Below the pieces are notes generated by a model, which was not told where the DNA came from, did no database searches, and worked only from the letters and a program-made list of their open reading frames with translations. A program made the translations under genes and the position numbers. Positions 26,323 through 34,148 of a stretch of DNA of 63,462 nucleotides are shown in pieces; positions within the stretch are counted from its first letter, which is position 1; the number at the start of each line of letters is the position of its first letter. The stretch is taken from assembly GCA_964195995.1 (NCBI GenBank), contig CAXMQS010000098.1, forward strand, positions 1-63,462, in the 5' to 3' direction. Origin of the DNA: CAXMQS01 sp964195995 (GTDB lineage: Bacteria > Actinomycetota > Acidimicrobiia > Spongiisociales > JAOTWH01).

Positions 26323-26837
26323 CCGACCTGGCACAAGGTCTCGCCGCCATTTCCGACCTCGAAGTGGGGCCAACGCCCAAGCGGCTGGCGCTGGTGGCGT
26401 CGAAAGGAACGCTGGATGCTGCCTATCCGCCACTCATCCTGGCTACCACTGCCGCCAGCCTGGGCTGGGAGGTTGGGATCTACTTCACGTTCTACGGGCT
26501 CGACATCCTCCACGAGGACCGATACAAGAAACTGAAGATGGCGTCTCTGGCGAACCCGTCGGGACCGATTCGCTTGCCGAATTGGATCGGAGCCATCCCG
26601 GGGGCGACCGCGGCCGCGACCACTGTTATGAAGAGGTGGATGAAGCGCTCCCAAATGCCGGACGTCGCCGAGTTCATAGAAATGGCTCAGGGCCTCGACG
26701 TCACCTTCTTCGCTTGCGCCACGACGATGGGGGTCATGGGTGTGGAAGAGGGCGATCTCATCGAAGGATGCGACATCGCTGGTGCCGCCAAATTCCTTGA
26801 TTTCGCAGCAGACGCCGACGTTCAGCTCTTCATTTGA
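26319..26837 (+). CDS. DsrE2-like DsrE/DsrF/DrsH family protein
   Basis: A 172-residue DsrE-superfamily protein. LALVASKGTLDAAYPPLILATTAASLGWEVGIYFTFYGLDIL is the usual first beta-alpha unit. A Cys in FFACATTMGVMGVEEGDLI is the family's candidate persulfide-carrying residue. DsrE2-type proteins are often encoded with TusA and transfer sulfur to it in sulfur-oxidation or assimilation clusters. The ATG overlaps the tusA stop (ATGA). The protein ends the cysteine-attenuated operon. Confidence 0.85.
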   Translation: MTDLAQGLAAISDLEVGPTPKRLALVASKGTLDAAYPPLILATTAASLGWEVGIYFTFYGLDILHEDRYKKLKMASLANPSGPIRLPNWIGAIPGATAAATTVMKRWMKRSQMPDVAEFIEMAQGLDVTFFACATTMGVMGVEEGDLIEGCDIAGAAKFLDFAADADVQLFI

Positions 26838-26917
26838 GTCGCGGTTACGTCCAGGCATGAGCGAGGCGCTCGTTGGTCTTGCCGGCACTCGACAGGAGGG
26901 CCCCCGTCCGTCGGCCG

Positions 26918-26946
26918 TTGACAGTCGCGCCACAAACGCCCATAAT
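26918..26946 (+). promoter_or_regulatory. Promoter of the aromatic/phenylalanine operon
   Basis: A perfect TTGACA (26918-26923), a 17-bp spacer and CATAAT (26941-26946). The leader ORF ATG is 8 bases after the -10 box, so the transcript should begin at or very near that ATG. Confidence 0.8.
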
Positions 26947-26954
26947 CACTGCCT

Positions 26955-27023
26955 ATGCACGCCGCCTGGCCCGAGAGCACAACTGATCGCTTCTTCACGG
27001 CCCGCGGCCTCTTTGGCGCCTAG
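26955..27023 (+). CDS. Phenylalanine leader peptide of the aromatic operon
   Basis: A 22-codon ORF beginning MHAAWPESTTDRFF, with tandem Phe codons at 26991-26996 and a third Phe at 27012 (GLFGA, then TAG). It lies 81 bases before the gene for the chorismate mutase/prephenate dehydratase/DAHP synthase fusion, whose pathway ends in phenylalanine. The transcript looks leaderless. Hairpins downstream (27015-27027 and 27075-27088) lack a U tract, so control may act on ribosome access or Rho rather than on an intrinsic terminator. Confidence 0.75.
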   Translation: MHAAWPESTTDRFFTARGLFGA

Positions 27024-27088
27024 CGCCTACCTACCTTTCCCCCCGCTCATTCTCTCCAATCCCTTGCAACCCGCGCCGCGACAGCGGC
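27015..27088 (+). promoter_or_regulatory. Hairpins of the putative phe attenuator
   Basis: GGCGC-CTA-GCGCC spans the leader stop (27015-27027). GCCGC-GACA-GCGGC (27075-27088) sits just upstream of the CAGGAGG ribosome site. CGCGGC at 27003-27008, within the leader ORF, can pair with GCCGCG at 27075-27080, giving an alternative fold that depends on ribosome position. Confidence 0.45.
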
Positions 27089-27104
27089 ACCCCCAGGAGG
27101 ACCC

Positions 27105-29147
27105 ATGTCGGAACAATCCGGCGACAACACCCCAGACATCGGCGACGTAAGAGTCGGCATCGACCAGATCGATCGCCAGCTCCTCGAACTGATCGCCGAG
27201 CGCCGGCGCTTGAGCGTCGATGCCGCCCGCAGCAAACAAGAGCAGCATCAGCCCTTTCGCGATCGGGCGCGCGAAGAAGATCTCATCGCCGACCGAATCG
27301 CCCAGGGCAAATACCACGACCTCGACTCGGGCCTGGTCAACCGGGTGTGGCGCGACATCATCGAGGACTCGCTGCGTATTCAGCAGGAGTACCTCCAGGA
27401 GGGCGCAGAAAGCAACGGCCGACGCGTCACGGCCGCATTCCAGGGGATCGAGGGCGCCTACAGCCAGTTGGCCACCCGCCAGCACTTCGACCACGAAGGC
27501 GTTGACGTGTCTTACCTCGGATGCGAGTCCTTCGGGGACGTGGTCGATGCGGTGGAACAGGGGCGGGCCGACGTTGGCGTTCTGCCGCTGGAGAACACGA
27601 CATCGGGCGGCATCACCGAGGTCTATGACCTGCTGATGCACAGCCAGCTCTCCATCGTCGGAGAGATCAAGTTCCGGGTTCGGCACTGCCTCTTGGGTAT
27701 CGAGGGATCTTCGATCTCCTCTCTTCGCACCGTGTACTGTCATCCGCAGGCGGTAGCACAGTGCTCCGAATTCCTCGCCGAGCTCACCGACTGTGAGATC
27801 GTGTATTTCAGCGACACCGCAGGATCCGGCAAGTCCATCAAGGAGCTCAGCGATATCAGTGCCGGGGCGATAGCCAGCGAGGACGCTGCCCGCCTGTACG
27901 GGCTCAAGGTGCTTCAGGCCGGCATCGGGAACCGCGATGAGAATTTCACCCGCTTCGTCGTCGGGGCGCGCCATCCCGTCGAGGTCGACCGGCAGATCCC
28001 AACGAAGACATCGTTGGTTGTTTCTGTCGGCAACCAGCCCGGTGCTCTCATGGATGCGCTCGCAATTTTCCGCGATATTGGCATCAATCTGGTCAAGCTC
28101 GAGTCGCGCCCCATGGCACACAATCCGTGGGAGGAGATGTTCTACCTGGACCTCGACGGCAACGTCGCCGATCCCATGGTGGAGAGAGCGCTCGACCAGC
28201 TGACGACGCACGTCCGCTACTTCAAGGTCCTCGGCAGTTATCCATCCGACGACCTGCCGCCCCGCGGCTCAGTCCTGCCGACGAGCGAAGAGCCGCCGCC
28301 AAAGGTCGCCAAGGCGCCCAAAGAGCCGGCGGCCAAGAAGAAGGCGCCGGCTCCGGTCGGCTACCGCATCGGGAGCAGAGAGCACAAGCCGGCCAACACT
28401 GTTGTCGAGGTGAAGGGCGTCGCGATCGGCGGGGACAAGCTGGTGATGATCGCCGGGCCCTGCGCGGTCGAGTCGTTCGAACAGATAATGGCAGCCGCCG
28501 AGGCAGTGAAGGTCGGTGGAGGGAACATCCTGCGGGGCGGATGCTTCAAGCCTCGTACCTCCCCCTACAGCTTCCAGGGTCTCGGCTACGAAGGTCTGGA
28601 GATGCTGGTGGAAGCCGGCCGAATGCACGGCCTGCCGATCATCACCGAGGTGGTCGCTCCAGAGGATGTGAACAAGGTGGCCGAGAGCGCCGACATCTTG
28701 CAGATCGGTGCTCGCAACATGCAGAACTTTTCGCTCCTCTCAGAGGTTGGCAAGAGCCATCGACCGGTAATGCTGAAGAGGGGAATGAGTTCTTCCATCG
28801 ACGAACTGCTGCAGGCTGCCGAGTACATCCTCAGCGGTGGCAACCAGCAGGTCTTGCTGTGCGAACGCGGAATCCGGACATTCGAGACCGCGACGAGGAA
28901 CACCCTCGATCTCAGCGCGGTGCCCGTCCTGCGAGAGCGCAGCCACTTGCCCGTGATCGTTGACCCTTCTCACGCTGCAGGCAACCGAGACCTGGTGGCG
29001 CCGCTGGCGATCGCCGCCAAGGCGATCGGTGCCGACGCCATCATGGTGGAGATCCATCCCAACCCTGCAGAGGCGCTCAGTGATGGTCCACAATCGCTCG
29101 AGCTGGACCAGTTCGCTGAGCTGATGATTGAGCTGGAGATCGGTTGA
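27105..29147 (+). CDS. Four-domain fusion: chorismate mutase - prephenate dehydratase - ACT - DAHP synthase
   Basis: A 680-residue frame that joins the first step of the shikimate pathway to the phenylalanine branch. Residues 10-95 are an AroQ-type chorismate mutase (RVGIDQIDRQLLELIAERR). About 108-288 is prephenate dehydratase (AFQGIEGAYSQLA, LPLENTTSGG, and the TRF motif at 282-284). About 300-378 is an ACT domain with the Phe-binding ESRP (333-336). A Pro/Ala/Lys linker (about 384-418) leads to a class I-beta DAHP synthase (about 425-680) with the metal Cys453 in IAGPCAVES, the KPRTSPYSFQG substrate loop, KRGM and VDPSHAAGNRD. P-proteins are normally CM-PDT-ACT only. The ACT domain could make all three activities sensitive to Phe. 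CAGGAGG precedes the ATG, and aroB overlaps the end. Confidence 0.93.
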   Translation: MSEQSGDNTPDIGDVRVGIDQIDRQLLELIAERRRLSVDAARSKQEQHQPFRDRAREEDLIADRIAQGKYHDLDSGLVNRVWRDIIEDSLRIQQEYLQEGAESNGRRVTAAFQGIEGAYSQLATRQHFDHEGVDVSYLGCESFGDVVDAVEQGRADVGVLPLENTTSGGITEVYDLLMHSQLSIVGEIKFRVRHCLLGIEGSSISSLRTVYCHPQAVAQCSEFLAELTDCEIVYFSDTAGSGKSIKELSDISAGAIASEDAARLYGLKVLQAGIGNRDENFTRFVVGARHPVEVDRQIPTKTSLVVSVGNQPGALMDALAIFRDIGINLVKLESRPMAHNPWEEMFYLDLDGNVADPMVERALDQLTTHVRYFKVLGSYPSDDLPPRGSVLPTSEEPPPKVAKAPKEPAAKKKAPAPVGYRIGSREHKPANTVVEVKGVAIGGDKLVMIAGPCAVESFEQIMAAAEAVKVGGGNILRGGCFKPRTSPYSFQGLGYEGLEMLVEAGRMHGLPIITEVVAPEDVNKVAESADILQIGARNMQNFSLLSEVGKSHRPVMLKRGMSSSIDELLQAAEYILSGGNQQVLLCERGIRTFETATRNTLDLSAVPVLRERSHLPVIVDPSHAAGNRDLVAPLAIAAKAIGADAIMVEIHPNPAEALSDGPQSLELDQFAELMIELEIG

Positions 29148-30184
29148 CCGCCAGCACGTCTCTGCGCTTTTGGGATGAATTCCGCCGAGACGATGTGCCC
29201 TCAGAGATCGGCCTCGGCACCCTCCTCATCTACGACACGGCGCTCGACCAATCACCAAGCTTCGTAGCGCTCCGCGACGCATTCGAGACTCGATATCCCG
29301 TTACCGGCGGCGAAGGGCTGAAGGAACTCGCCGCCTTTCCAACTCACGCCGAGAACATCCTTGCCCTCGTCGCCGGCAGCCCGCGCTCCAACATCACGAT
29401 CGTTGCAGCAGGCGGTGGATCCGTTGGTGACTTCGGGGGGTTCGTTGCCAGCGTTCTGCTGCGGGGAGTCGCCTTCGTGAACGTGCCGACGACGTGGCTG
29501 GCGGCCATCGACTCGGCGCATGGAGGCAAGACGGCCCTCAACGCCGGCGGCTTCAAGAACCAGATCGGCACCTTCCACCTCGCCAAGGAGGTGTGGGCCT
29601 GCAAGGCGCTGCTCGAGGAAGTCCCTGAGGCCGAAACGAGGGCGGCTTACGGCGAACTCATCAAGGTGGCGATGCTCACCGGCGGCGAGCTCTTGGCGGA
29701 GGTCTCCTCTTCCGATATCGATGCAGGCCGACTGTGGGCACTGCTGCCATCCGCCATCGCCGCCAAGCTCGACATCGTTACAGTCGACCAACGCGAAGAG
29801 ACTGGACACCGCCAGCTACTGAACCTTGGGCACACCCTGGGCCATGCTCTCGAGTCGCACTTCGGGCTGGCCCATGGCGTGGCAGTGGGATGTGGCCTCC
29901 GCTTCTCGGTCGCCTGGAGCAACGCCAGGAACTATCTCGATGCTGCTGAGGCCGAAAGGCTGCTGTCACTGCTCGATCGCTTCCCTGAGTTCGGGCAACA
30001 GGCGCTGCCTAAGGGACAGCCACTCTCGCGATCGCGCCTCACCGAGCTGCTGAGTCGTGACAAGAAGGCGAGAGGGTCGGGTCGGGTCGCTTTCGTCTTT
30101 CTCGAGACAGCCGGCACTCCCCGCCTCGAAGCTGTCGTCATCGAAGACATCGTCGACGAGGCTCAACGTCAGGGATGGCTGTGA
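29144..30184 (+). CDS. aroB: 3-dehydroquinate synthase
   Basis: A 346-residue NAD- and metal-dependent enzyme that cyclises DAHP to 3-dehydroquinate. Key blocks are AAGGGSVGDFGGFVASVLLRG, VPTTWLAAIDSAHGGKTALN, KNQIGTF, the metal Glu in AAYGELIK and the metal His residues in NLGHTLGHALE and AHGVAVG. The start is a TTG overlapping the previous stop as TTGA, which couples it to the fusion gene. It is somewhat diverged from the usual DSSVGGKTAVN wording but keeps the active-site residues. Confidence 0.93.
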   Translation: MTASTSLRFWDEFRRDDVPSEIGLGTLLIYDTALDQSPSFVALRDAFETRYPVTGGEGLKELAAFPTHAENILALVAGSPRSNITIVAAGGGSVGDFGGFVASVLLRGVAFVNVPTTWLAAIDSAHGGKTALNAGGFKNQIGTFHLAKEVWACKALLEEVPEAETRAAYGELIKVAMLTGGELLAEVSSSDIDAGRLWALLPSAIAAKLDIVTVDQREETGHRQLLNLGHTLGHALESHFGLAHGVAVGCGLRFSVAWSNARNYLDAAEAERLLSLLDRFPEFGQQALPKGQPLSRSRLTELLSRDKKARGSGRVAFVFLETAGTPRLEAVVIEDIVDEAQRQGWL

Positions 30185-31341
30185 GCTTCTCTTATCGCGG
30201 CACGCTCCCCGGCTCGAAATCTCTGTTCATACGGGCCCTCGTGGCCGGCAGCTACGCGCCGGACCTCAAAGTCGACGGACACGGTGACAGCGATGATGTT
30301 GCCCTGGCCCGAGACGGGCTCGACTCCGTGATGAAGGGCGACGACATCGATTGCGGAGATGCCGGCACCGTTCTTCGCTTCCTCGCGCTGCGGGCGTCTC
30401 GGGTGCCGGGCGAACATGCCCTGGTCGGGAGCACGCGCCTCTTCTCCCGGCCCATGGCCGAGCTGCAGCAGGTGCTTGGCGGCCTCGGAGTCTCCACCGA
30501 CCTCGGCGACCGGCGGCTGACTGTGCGATCCGACGGATGGGGCGCCAGGGCAGTGACGGTCGATTGCTCGCGTTCCAGCCAGTTCGCCAGCGGGTTGCTG
30601 GCGAACTGCTGGGGCCTCGACGCCCCGCTCTCCATCACCATGGAGAACCTGTCTGCATCGCAGGGCTACTGGGAGATGACGCTCGATGTCGTCCGTCGCT
30701 TGGGCATGGATGTGCAAATCGAAGGAGATCGGGTATTGGTGCCGAAGGGGCAGTCTGTTACGGCAGCGAGTTACGAAGTCGAAGTCGACATGGGGTGCGC
30801 CTTCGCCGTCGCCGCCGTCGCCGCGGTGGCAGGCGAGGCGATGATCGAAGACTTCCCATCGGTGAGCCTTCAGCCAGACGCCCGGTTCGTTGAGCTGTTG
30901 GCGGAGATGGGGGCGACCATCGGCTTTGAATCTGGGGCCCTGCGTGTGGGTAAGGCGCCCGAGCTGGAAGGGATCGACGTCCACCTCGGCGGGTCGCCAG
31001 ACCTCTTTCCCGTAATGGGAGGACTTGGGGGTGTTGCCGCCGGCGTCAGCGAGCTGCGAGGCGCTCCTCAGCTTCGCTTCAAGGAATCCGATCGCATCGC
31101 CAAGGTCACCGAGTTGGTGCTTGGCATAGGCCGCGACGTCGATACCCGAGAAGACGGCGTTCGGATCTCAGGTGACGCCGGGCCGACCGGTCCGTTCTCC
31201 TTCGATGCCGACCAGGACCACCGCATGGCGATGGCTGCGGCCGTGGCACGCTCCGCCGGCACCCCCGTGACGATCACAGGCGGTGAGTCGGTCGCCAAGA
31301 GTTTCGGAAGCTTCTGGAACATCCTCGGATGGCGGCCGTGA
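30175..31341 (+). CDS. aroA: 5-enolpyruvylshikimate-3-phosphate synthase
   Basis: A 388-residue EPSP synthase, shorter than the common 420-430 residues because the N-terminal strand is trimmed. Motifs are TLPGSKSLFIRAL (PEP/shikimate-phosphate Lys), GDAGTVLRFLAL, the SSQFASGLL block, QPDARFVELL, LRFKESDRIAKV and DHRMAMAAAV. It transfers enolpyruvate from PEP to shikimate 3-phosphate. It overlaps aroB by 10 bases and the following fusion gene by 13 bases, so the three frames are translationally interlocked. Confidence 0.94.
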   Translation: MAVSFSYRGTLPGSKSLFIRALVAGSYAPDLKVDGHGDSDDVALARDGLDSVMKGDDIDCGDAGTVLRFLALRASRVPGEHALVGSTRLFSRPMAELQQVLGGLGVSTDLGDRRLTVRSDGWGARAVTVDCSRSSQFASGLLANCWGLDAPLSITMENLSASQGYWEMTLDVVRRLGMDVQIEGDRVLVPKGQSVTAASYEVEVDMGCAFAVAAVAAVAGEAMIEDFPSVSLQPDARFVELLAEMGATIGFESGALRVGKAPELEGIDVHLGGSPDLFPVMGGLGGVAAGVSELRGAPQLRFKESDRIAKVTELVLGIGRDVDTREDGVRISGDAGPTGPFSFDADQDHRMAMAAAVARSAGTPVTITGGESVAKSFGSFWNILGWRP

Positions 31342-33113
31342 TAACGGCCGTCGTTGGCCATCGCGGCTCGGGCAAGTCGCAGTTTCTGGAACGGGCGCGC
31401 ACCGCGTTCGAGGCATCCGGGCAGAAGGCAACGTTCGTCGATGTCGACCACGAGATGGAACAGGCCGCCGGGCGACCGATCATCGAGTTCTTCGGGGAGC
31501 TCGGCGAGGACGAGTTCCGTCGGCTCGAGAGGAATACGGCCGCCGCGGCGTTCGATCGGTTGCGCGACGATGATGGCCCCGCTTTCGTTGCGCTGGGCGC
31601 CGGCTTCGACGGTGATATCCCCGACGGTGTCGCGGTGCTCTGGATCCAGCGGTCAACCGATGGCGATGGCCGCATCTTCCTCGATCGCCCGGCGCTCGAT
31701 CCCGGGTTGGGGCCCCTCGAAGAGTTCCAACATCGTTTTGGCGATCGCGACGATCGATACCGCGGGATCGCCACCGAGACCTTGCTCGTTGCCGAGGGTG
31801 TCGACTCTGTAACCGAGGCGGATCGCCTCATCCTTGGTCTTGGGGAGAGTGACGTCGGCGGCTACCTGACCATCCTGCCGGGTGACATCGACAGATGGGA
31901 TCGCTTCCTGGCGAAGCGACTGACCTGGGGTATCGATCGGTTCGAGATCCGCGACGACCTGCTCTCCGAGTCGGTCTCCGAACGCGTCGCCTCCATCCCT
32001 GCCAACCGACGCCTCGTCAGTCACCGAACCAATGGGAAGTGGCTCGACGGGCTGGCCACAGCTGGCGCGCTGGTCGATTGGGCCCTCGAGCTGGGCGCCC
32101 CGCCGCCAGGCGTTGACATCGTCTCGCGGCACGACCGTGCGGAGAGGTCCGTTCCCGAGGTCGCCGCCGAGTTAGCCGAGGCTGGTACCGATGCCCACCT
32201 CAAGCTCGCCATTCCGGTGGCTGACTTCACGGAGCTGTGGCAAGGGCACCTCTGGCGTACCGCAGATCCCGACAAGCGGTCGTTCCTGCCCCGCTCGGAT
32301 GATGGTCGGTGGGCGTGGTACCGCCAGACCCAACGAGGCAGCATGCAGATCAACTTCTTGCGAGAAGGTGCCGGTTCGGCGGCGGACCAGCCAACACTCA
32401 GCGATTGGGTTTCCATGCCTCATCGCAGCACCACCTTCGCCGCCATTCTCGGTGACCCCGTCGCTCACAGCCGAACTCCGACCAGCCAGGCCCGCTTCTT
32501 CGCCCAGCGGGGAATGGGCGTAGTTCGCATCCGGATGACTGCTGCCGAGTGCACGGCCGACAACATGGAAGTCTTGGCAAGGTTGGGCCTCACGCATGCC
32601 GCCGTTACCTCCCCGCTCAAGAAGGCGATCTACGAACTGTGTGGCCAGGTGGAAGAGCCGGCCGCCACTCTCGAGTCCGTGAACACTGTGGTCCGCAACG
32701 ACGATCAATGGGTTGGCACCAACACCGACATCGGAGGACTCACAGCGCTCGTGGCCGATGTCGGGAAGAGCTCCGTCGTTCTGTGGGGAGGGGGAGGGAC
32801 GCGAGCGACCGTGTTGCACGCACTTCCAGAGGCCGTGCCTTACTCGGCACGCAGCGGCACGCCCCTGAGCGATGGCGCCGGCTTCGGGTCCGCTGGTCCC
32901 GATATCGTGGTGTGGGCTGTTGGCCGCAACCGCCAGCAGGCATGCAAGTGGCCCCCAACAGGCTGGCAACCTCGAAGGGTCATCGATCTCAACTACGGCG
33001 AGGACTCGCCCGGCTTGGAGTACTCCCATCGCCTGGGTGCCGAGTATCGGTCGGGACTGGAGATGTTTCGAGTGCAGGCTGAGCTACAGCAGGAGTTCTG
33101 GAATGGCCGGTAA
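31329..33113 (+). CDS. Trifunctional shikimate kinase - type I dehydroquinase - shikimate dehydrogenase
   Basis: A 594-residue fusion. Residues 1-170 are shikimate kinase: Walker A GHRGSGKS, the D-x-D shikimate site at 38-40, FRRLE with the binding Arg, and a RPALDPGLGPLEEF lid region; the usual GGG is GAG here. Residues 178-365 read as type I 3-dehydroquinase, with Glu206 in FEIR, SHRT, His268 in VSRHD and the Schiff-base Lys292 in LKLAIPV. Residues 369-594 are shikimate dehydrogenase: GDPVAHSRTPTSQ, TSPLKKAI, ESVNTV, TNTDIGG with Asp467, and the NADP loop WGGGGTRA. The order SK-DHQ-SDH equals the C-terminal half of the eukaryotic AROM protein. A GTG at 31338 (GTGA overlap) is an alternative start. 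The dehydroquinase call is the least certain. Confidence 0.87.
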   Translation: MAAVITAVVGHRGSGKSQFLERARTAFEASGQKATFVDVDHEMEQAAGRPIIEFFGELGEDEFRRLERNTAAAAFDRLRDDDGPAFVALGAGFDGDIPDGVAVLWIQRSTDGDGRIFLDRPALDPGLGPLEEFQHRFGDRDDRYRGIATETLLVAEGVDSVTEADRLILGLGESDVGGYLTILPGDIDRWDRFLAKRLTWGIDRFEIRDDLLSESVSERVASIPANRRLVSHRTNGKWLDGLATAGALVDWALELGAPPPGVDIVSRHDRAERSVPEVAAELAEAGTDAHLKLAIPVADFTELWQGHLWRTADPDKRSFLPRSDDGRWAWYRQTQRGSMQINFLREGAGSAADQPTLSDWVSMPHRSTTFAAILGDPVAHSRTPTSQARFFAQRGMGVVRIRMTAAECTADNMEVLARLGLTHAAVTSPLKKAIYELCGQVEEPAATLESVNTVVRNDDQWVGTNTDIGGLTALVADVGKSSVVLWGGGGTRATVLHALPEAVPYSARSGTPLSDGAGFGSAGPDIVVWAVGRNRQQACKWPPTGWQPRRVIDLNYGEDSPGLEYSHRLGAEYRSGLEMFRVQAELQQEFWNGR

Positions 33114-34134
33114 CAGCTTCGGTGACATCTTTCGGATCACCAGCTTCGGCGAGAGTCATGGTGCTGCCATGGGCGTCGTAATCGACGGCTGCCCGGCGGG
33201 ACTGGTATGGGACGACAAGCTCCTCACCGCCGAGCTCGACAGGCGGAGGCCGGGTCGGACCGCCATCGACTCCGCCAGAGCCGAAATGGACGAGCCCCAT
33301 GTATTGAGCGGCGTCTTCGATGGCAAGACGCTGGGGACGCCGATCGCGGTCATCGTTCACAACAAGGACGCCAGGTCAGCCGACTACGAGAAGGTCAAGG
33401 CCGAGCCTCGGCAGGGACATGCCGACGATGTGTGGGTGAAGAAGTACGGGCACGCTGACCATCGCGGCGGCGGCCGTTCCTCGGGGCGCGAGACCTTGTC
33501 ACGGGTGATCGGAGGGGCCGTCGCCCAAATGATCATCGGTGCGGTTTCGCCTTCGACCAAAGTCCTCGGATTCTCCCGTCAGATCGGGCCCATCATCCTC
33601 GAAGACGAGGAGCTGTCTGGCGTCGAACGCTTCCTCACCAGCGACGACCTCGACGCTCTCACCGCTCGCTTCCCCCATGCCGATAAGGCAGACGCCATCG
33701 AGCAGCTACTCACCAACGCAAAGGAGAGCGGCAACAGCTTCGGCGGCGTCGCCGAGGTATGGGTGGATGCTCCGCCTGCTGGTCTCGGGCAGCCGGTCTT
33801 CGACAAGCTGAAGGCCGACCTTGCCAAGGCGACGTTGAGCATCGGCGCCACAACGGCGTTCGAACTGGGCGCCGGCTTCGGTGCTACCAACGCTGAGGGA
33901 TCAGAGTTCCATCGACGAACCGACCAGGGCGGCTACGGCGGCGTTCGCGGCGGCATCAGCACCGGCGAACGGATCGTGTTCCGCGTCCATTTCAAGCCGA
34001 CGTCTTCGGTGCTCGAAGTAGCCAAGAAGGGACGACACGATCCGTGCATCGTTCCCCGAGCCATCCCCGTGCTGGAGGCAATGACAAACCTGGTGCTGGC
34101 GGACCACATGCTGCGAGCCCGCGCCGACACCTAG
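33103..34134 (+). CDS. aroC: Chorismate synthase
   Basis: A 343-residue FMN-dependent enzyme that eliminates phosphate from EPSP to yield chorismate, completing the pathway in this operon. Signatures are RITSFGESHGAAMGVVIDG, the RPGRT loop, HADHRGGGRSSGRET and the C-terminal GGYGGVRGGISTGERI. The ATG at 33103 has AGGAG upstream and overlaps the preceding stop by 11 bases; the longer frame upstream is rejected because it lies inside the previous gene. Chorismate feeds both the trp operon upstream and the chorismate mutase domain at the head of this operon. Confidence 0.96.
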   Translation: MAGNSFGDIFRITSFGESHGAAMGVVIDGCPAGLVWDDKLLTAELDRRRPGRTAIDSARAEMDEPHVLSGVFDGKTLGTPIAVIVHNKDARSADYEKVKAEPRQGHADDVWVKKYGHADHRGGGRSSGRETLSRVIGGAVAQMIIGAVSPSTKVLGFSRQIGPIILEDEELSGVERFLTSDDLDALTARFPHADKADAIEQLLTNAKESGNSFGGVAEVWVDAPPAGLGQPVFDKLKADLAKATLSIGATTAFELGAGFGATNAEGSEFHRRTDQGGYGGVRGGISTGERIVFRVHFKPTSSVLEVAKKGRHDPCIVPRAIPVLEAMTNLVLADHMLRARADT

Positions 34135-34148
34135 TCGCTGCGAAACGC

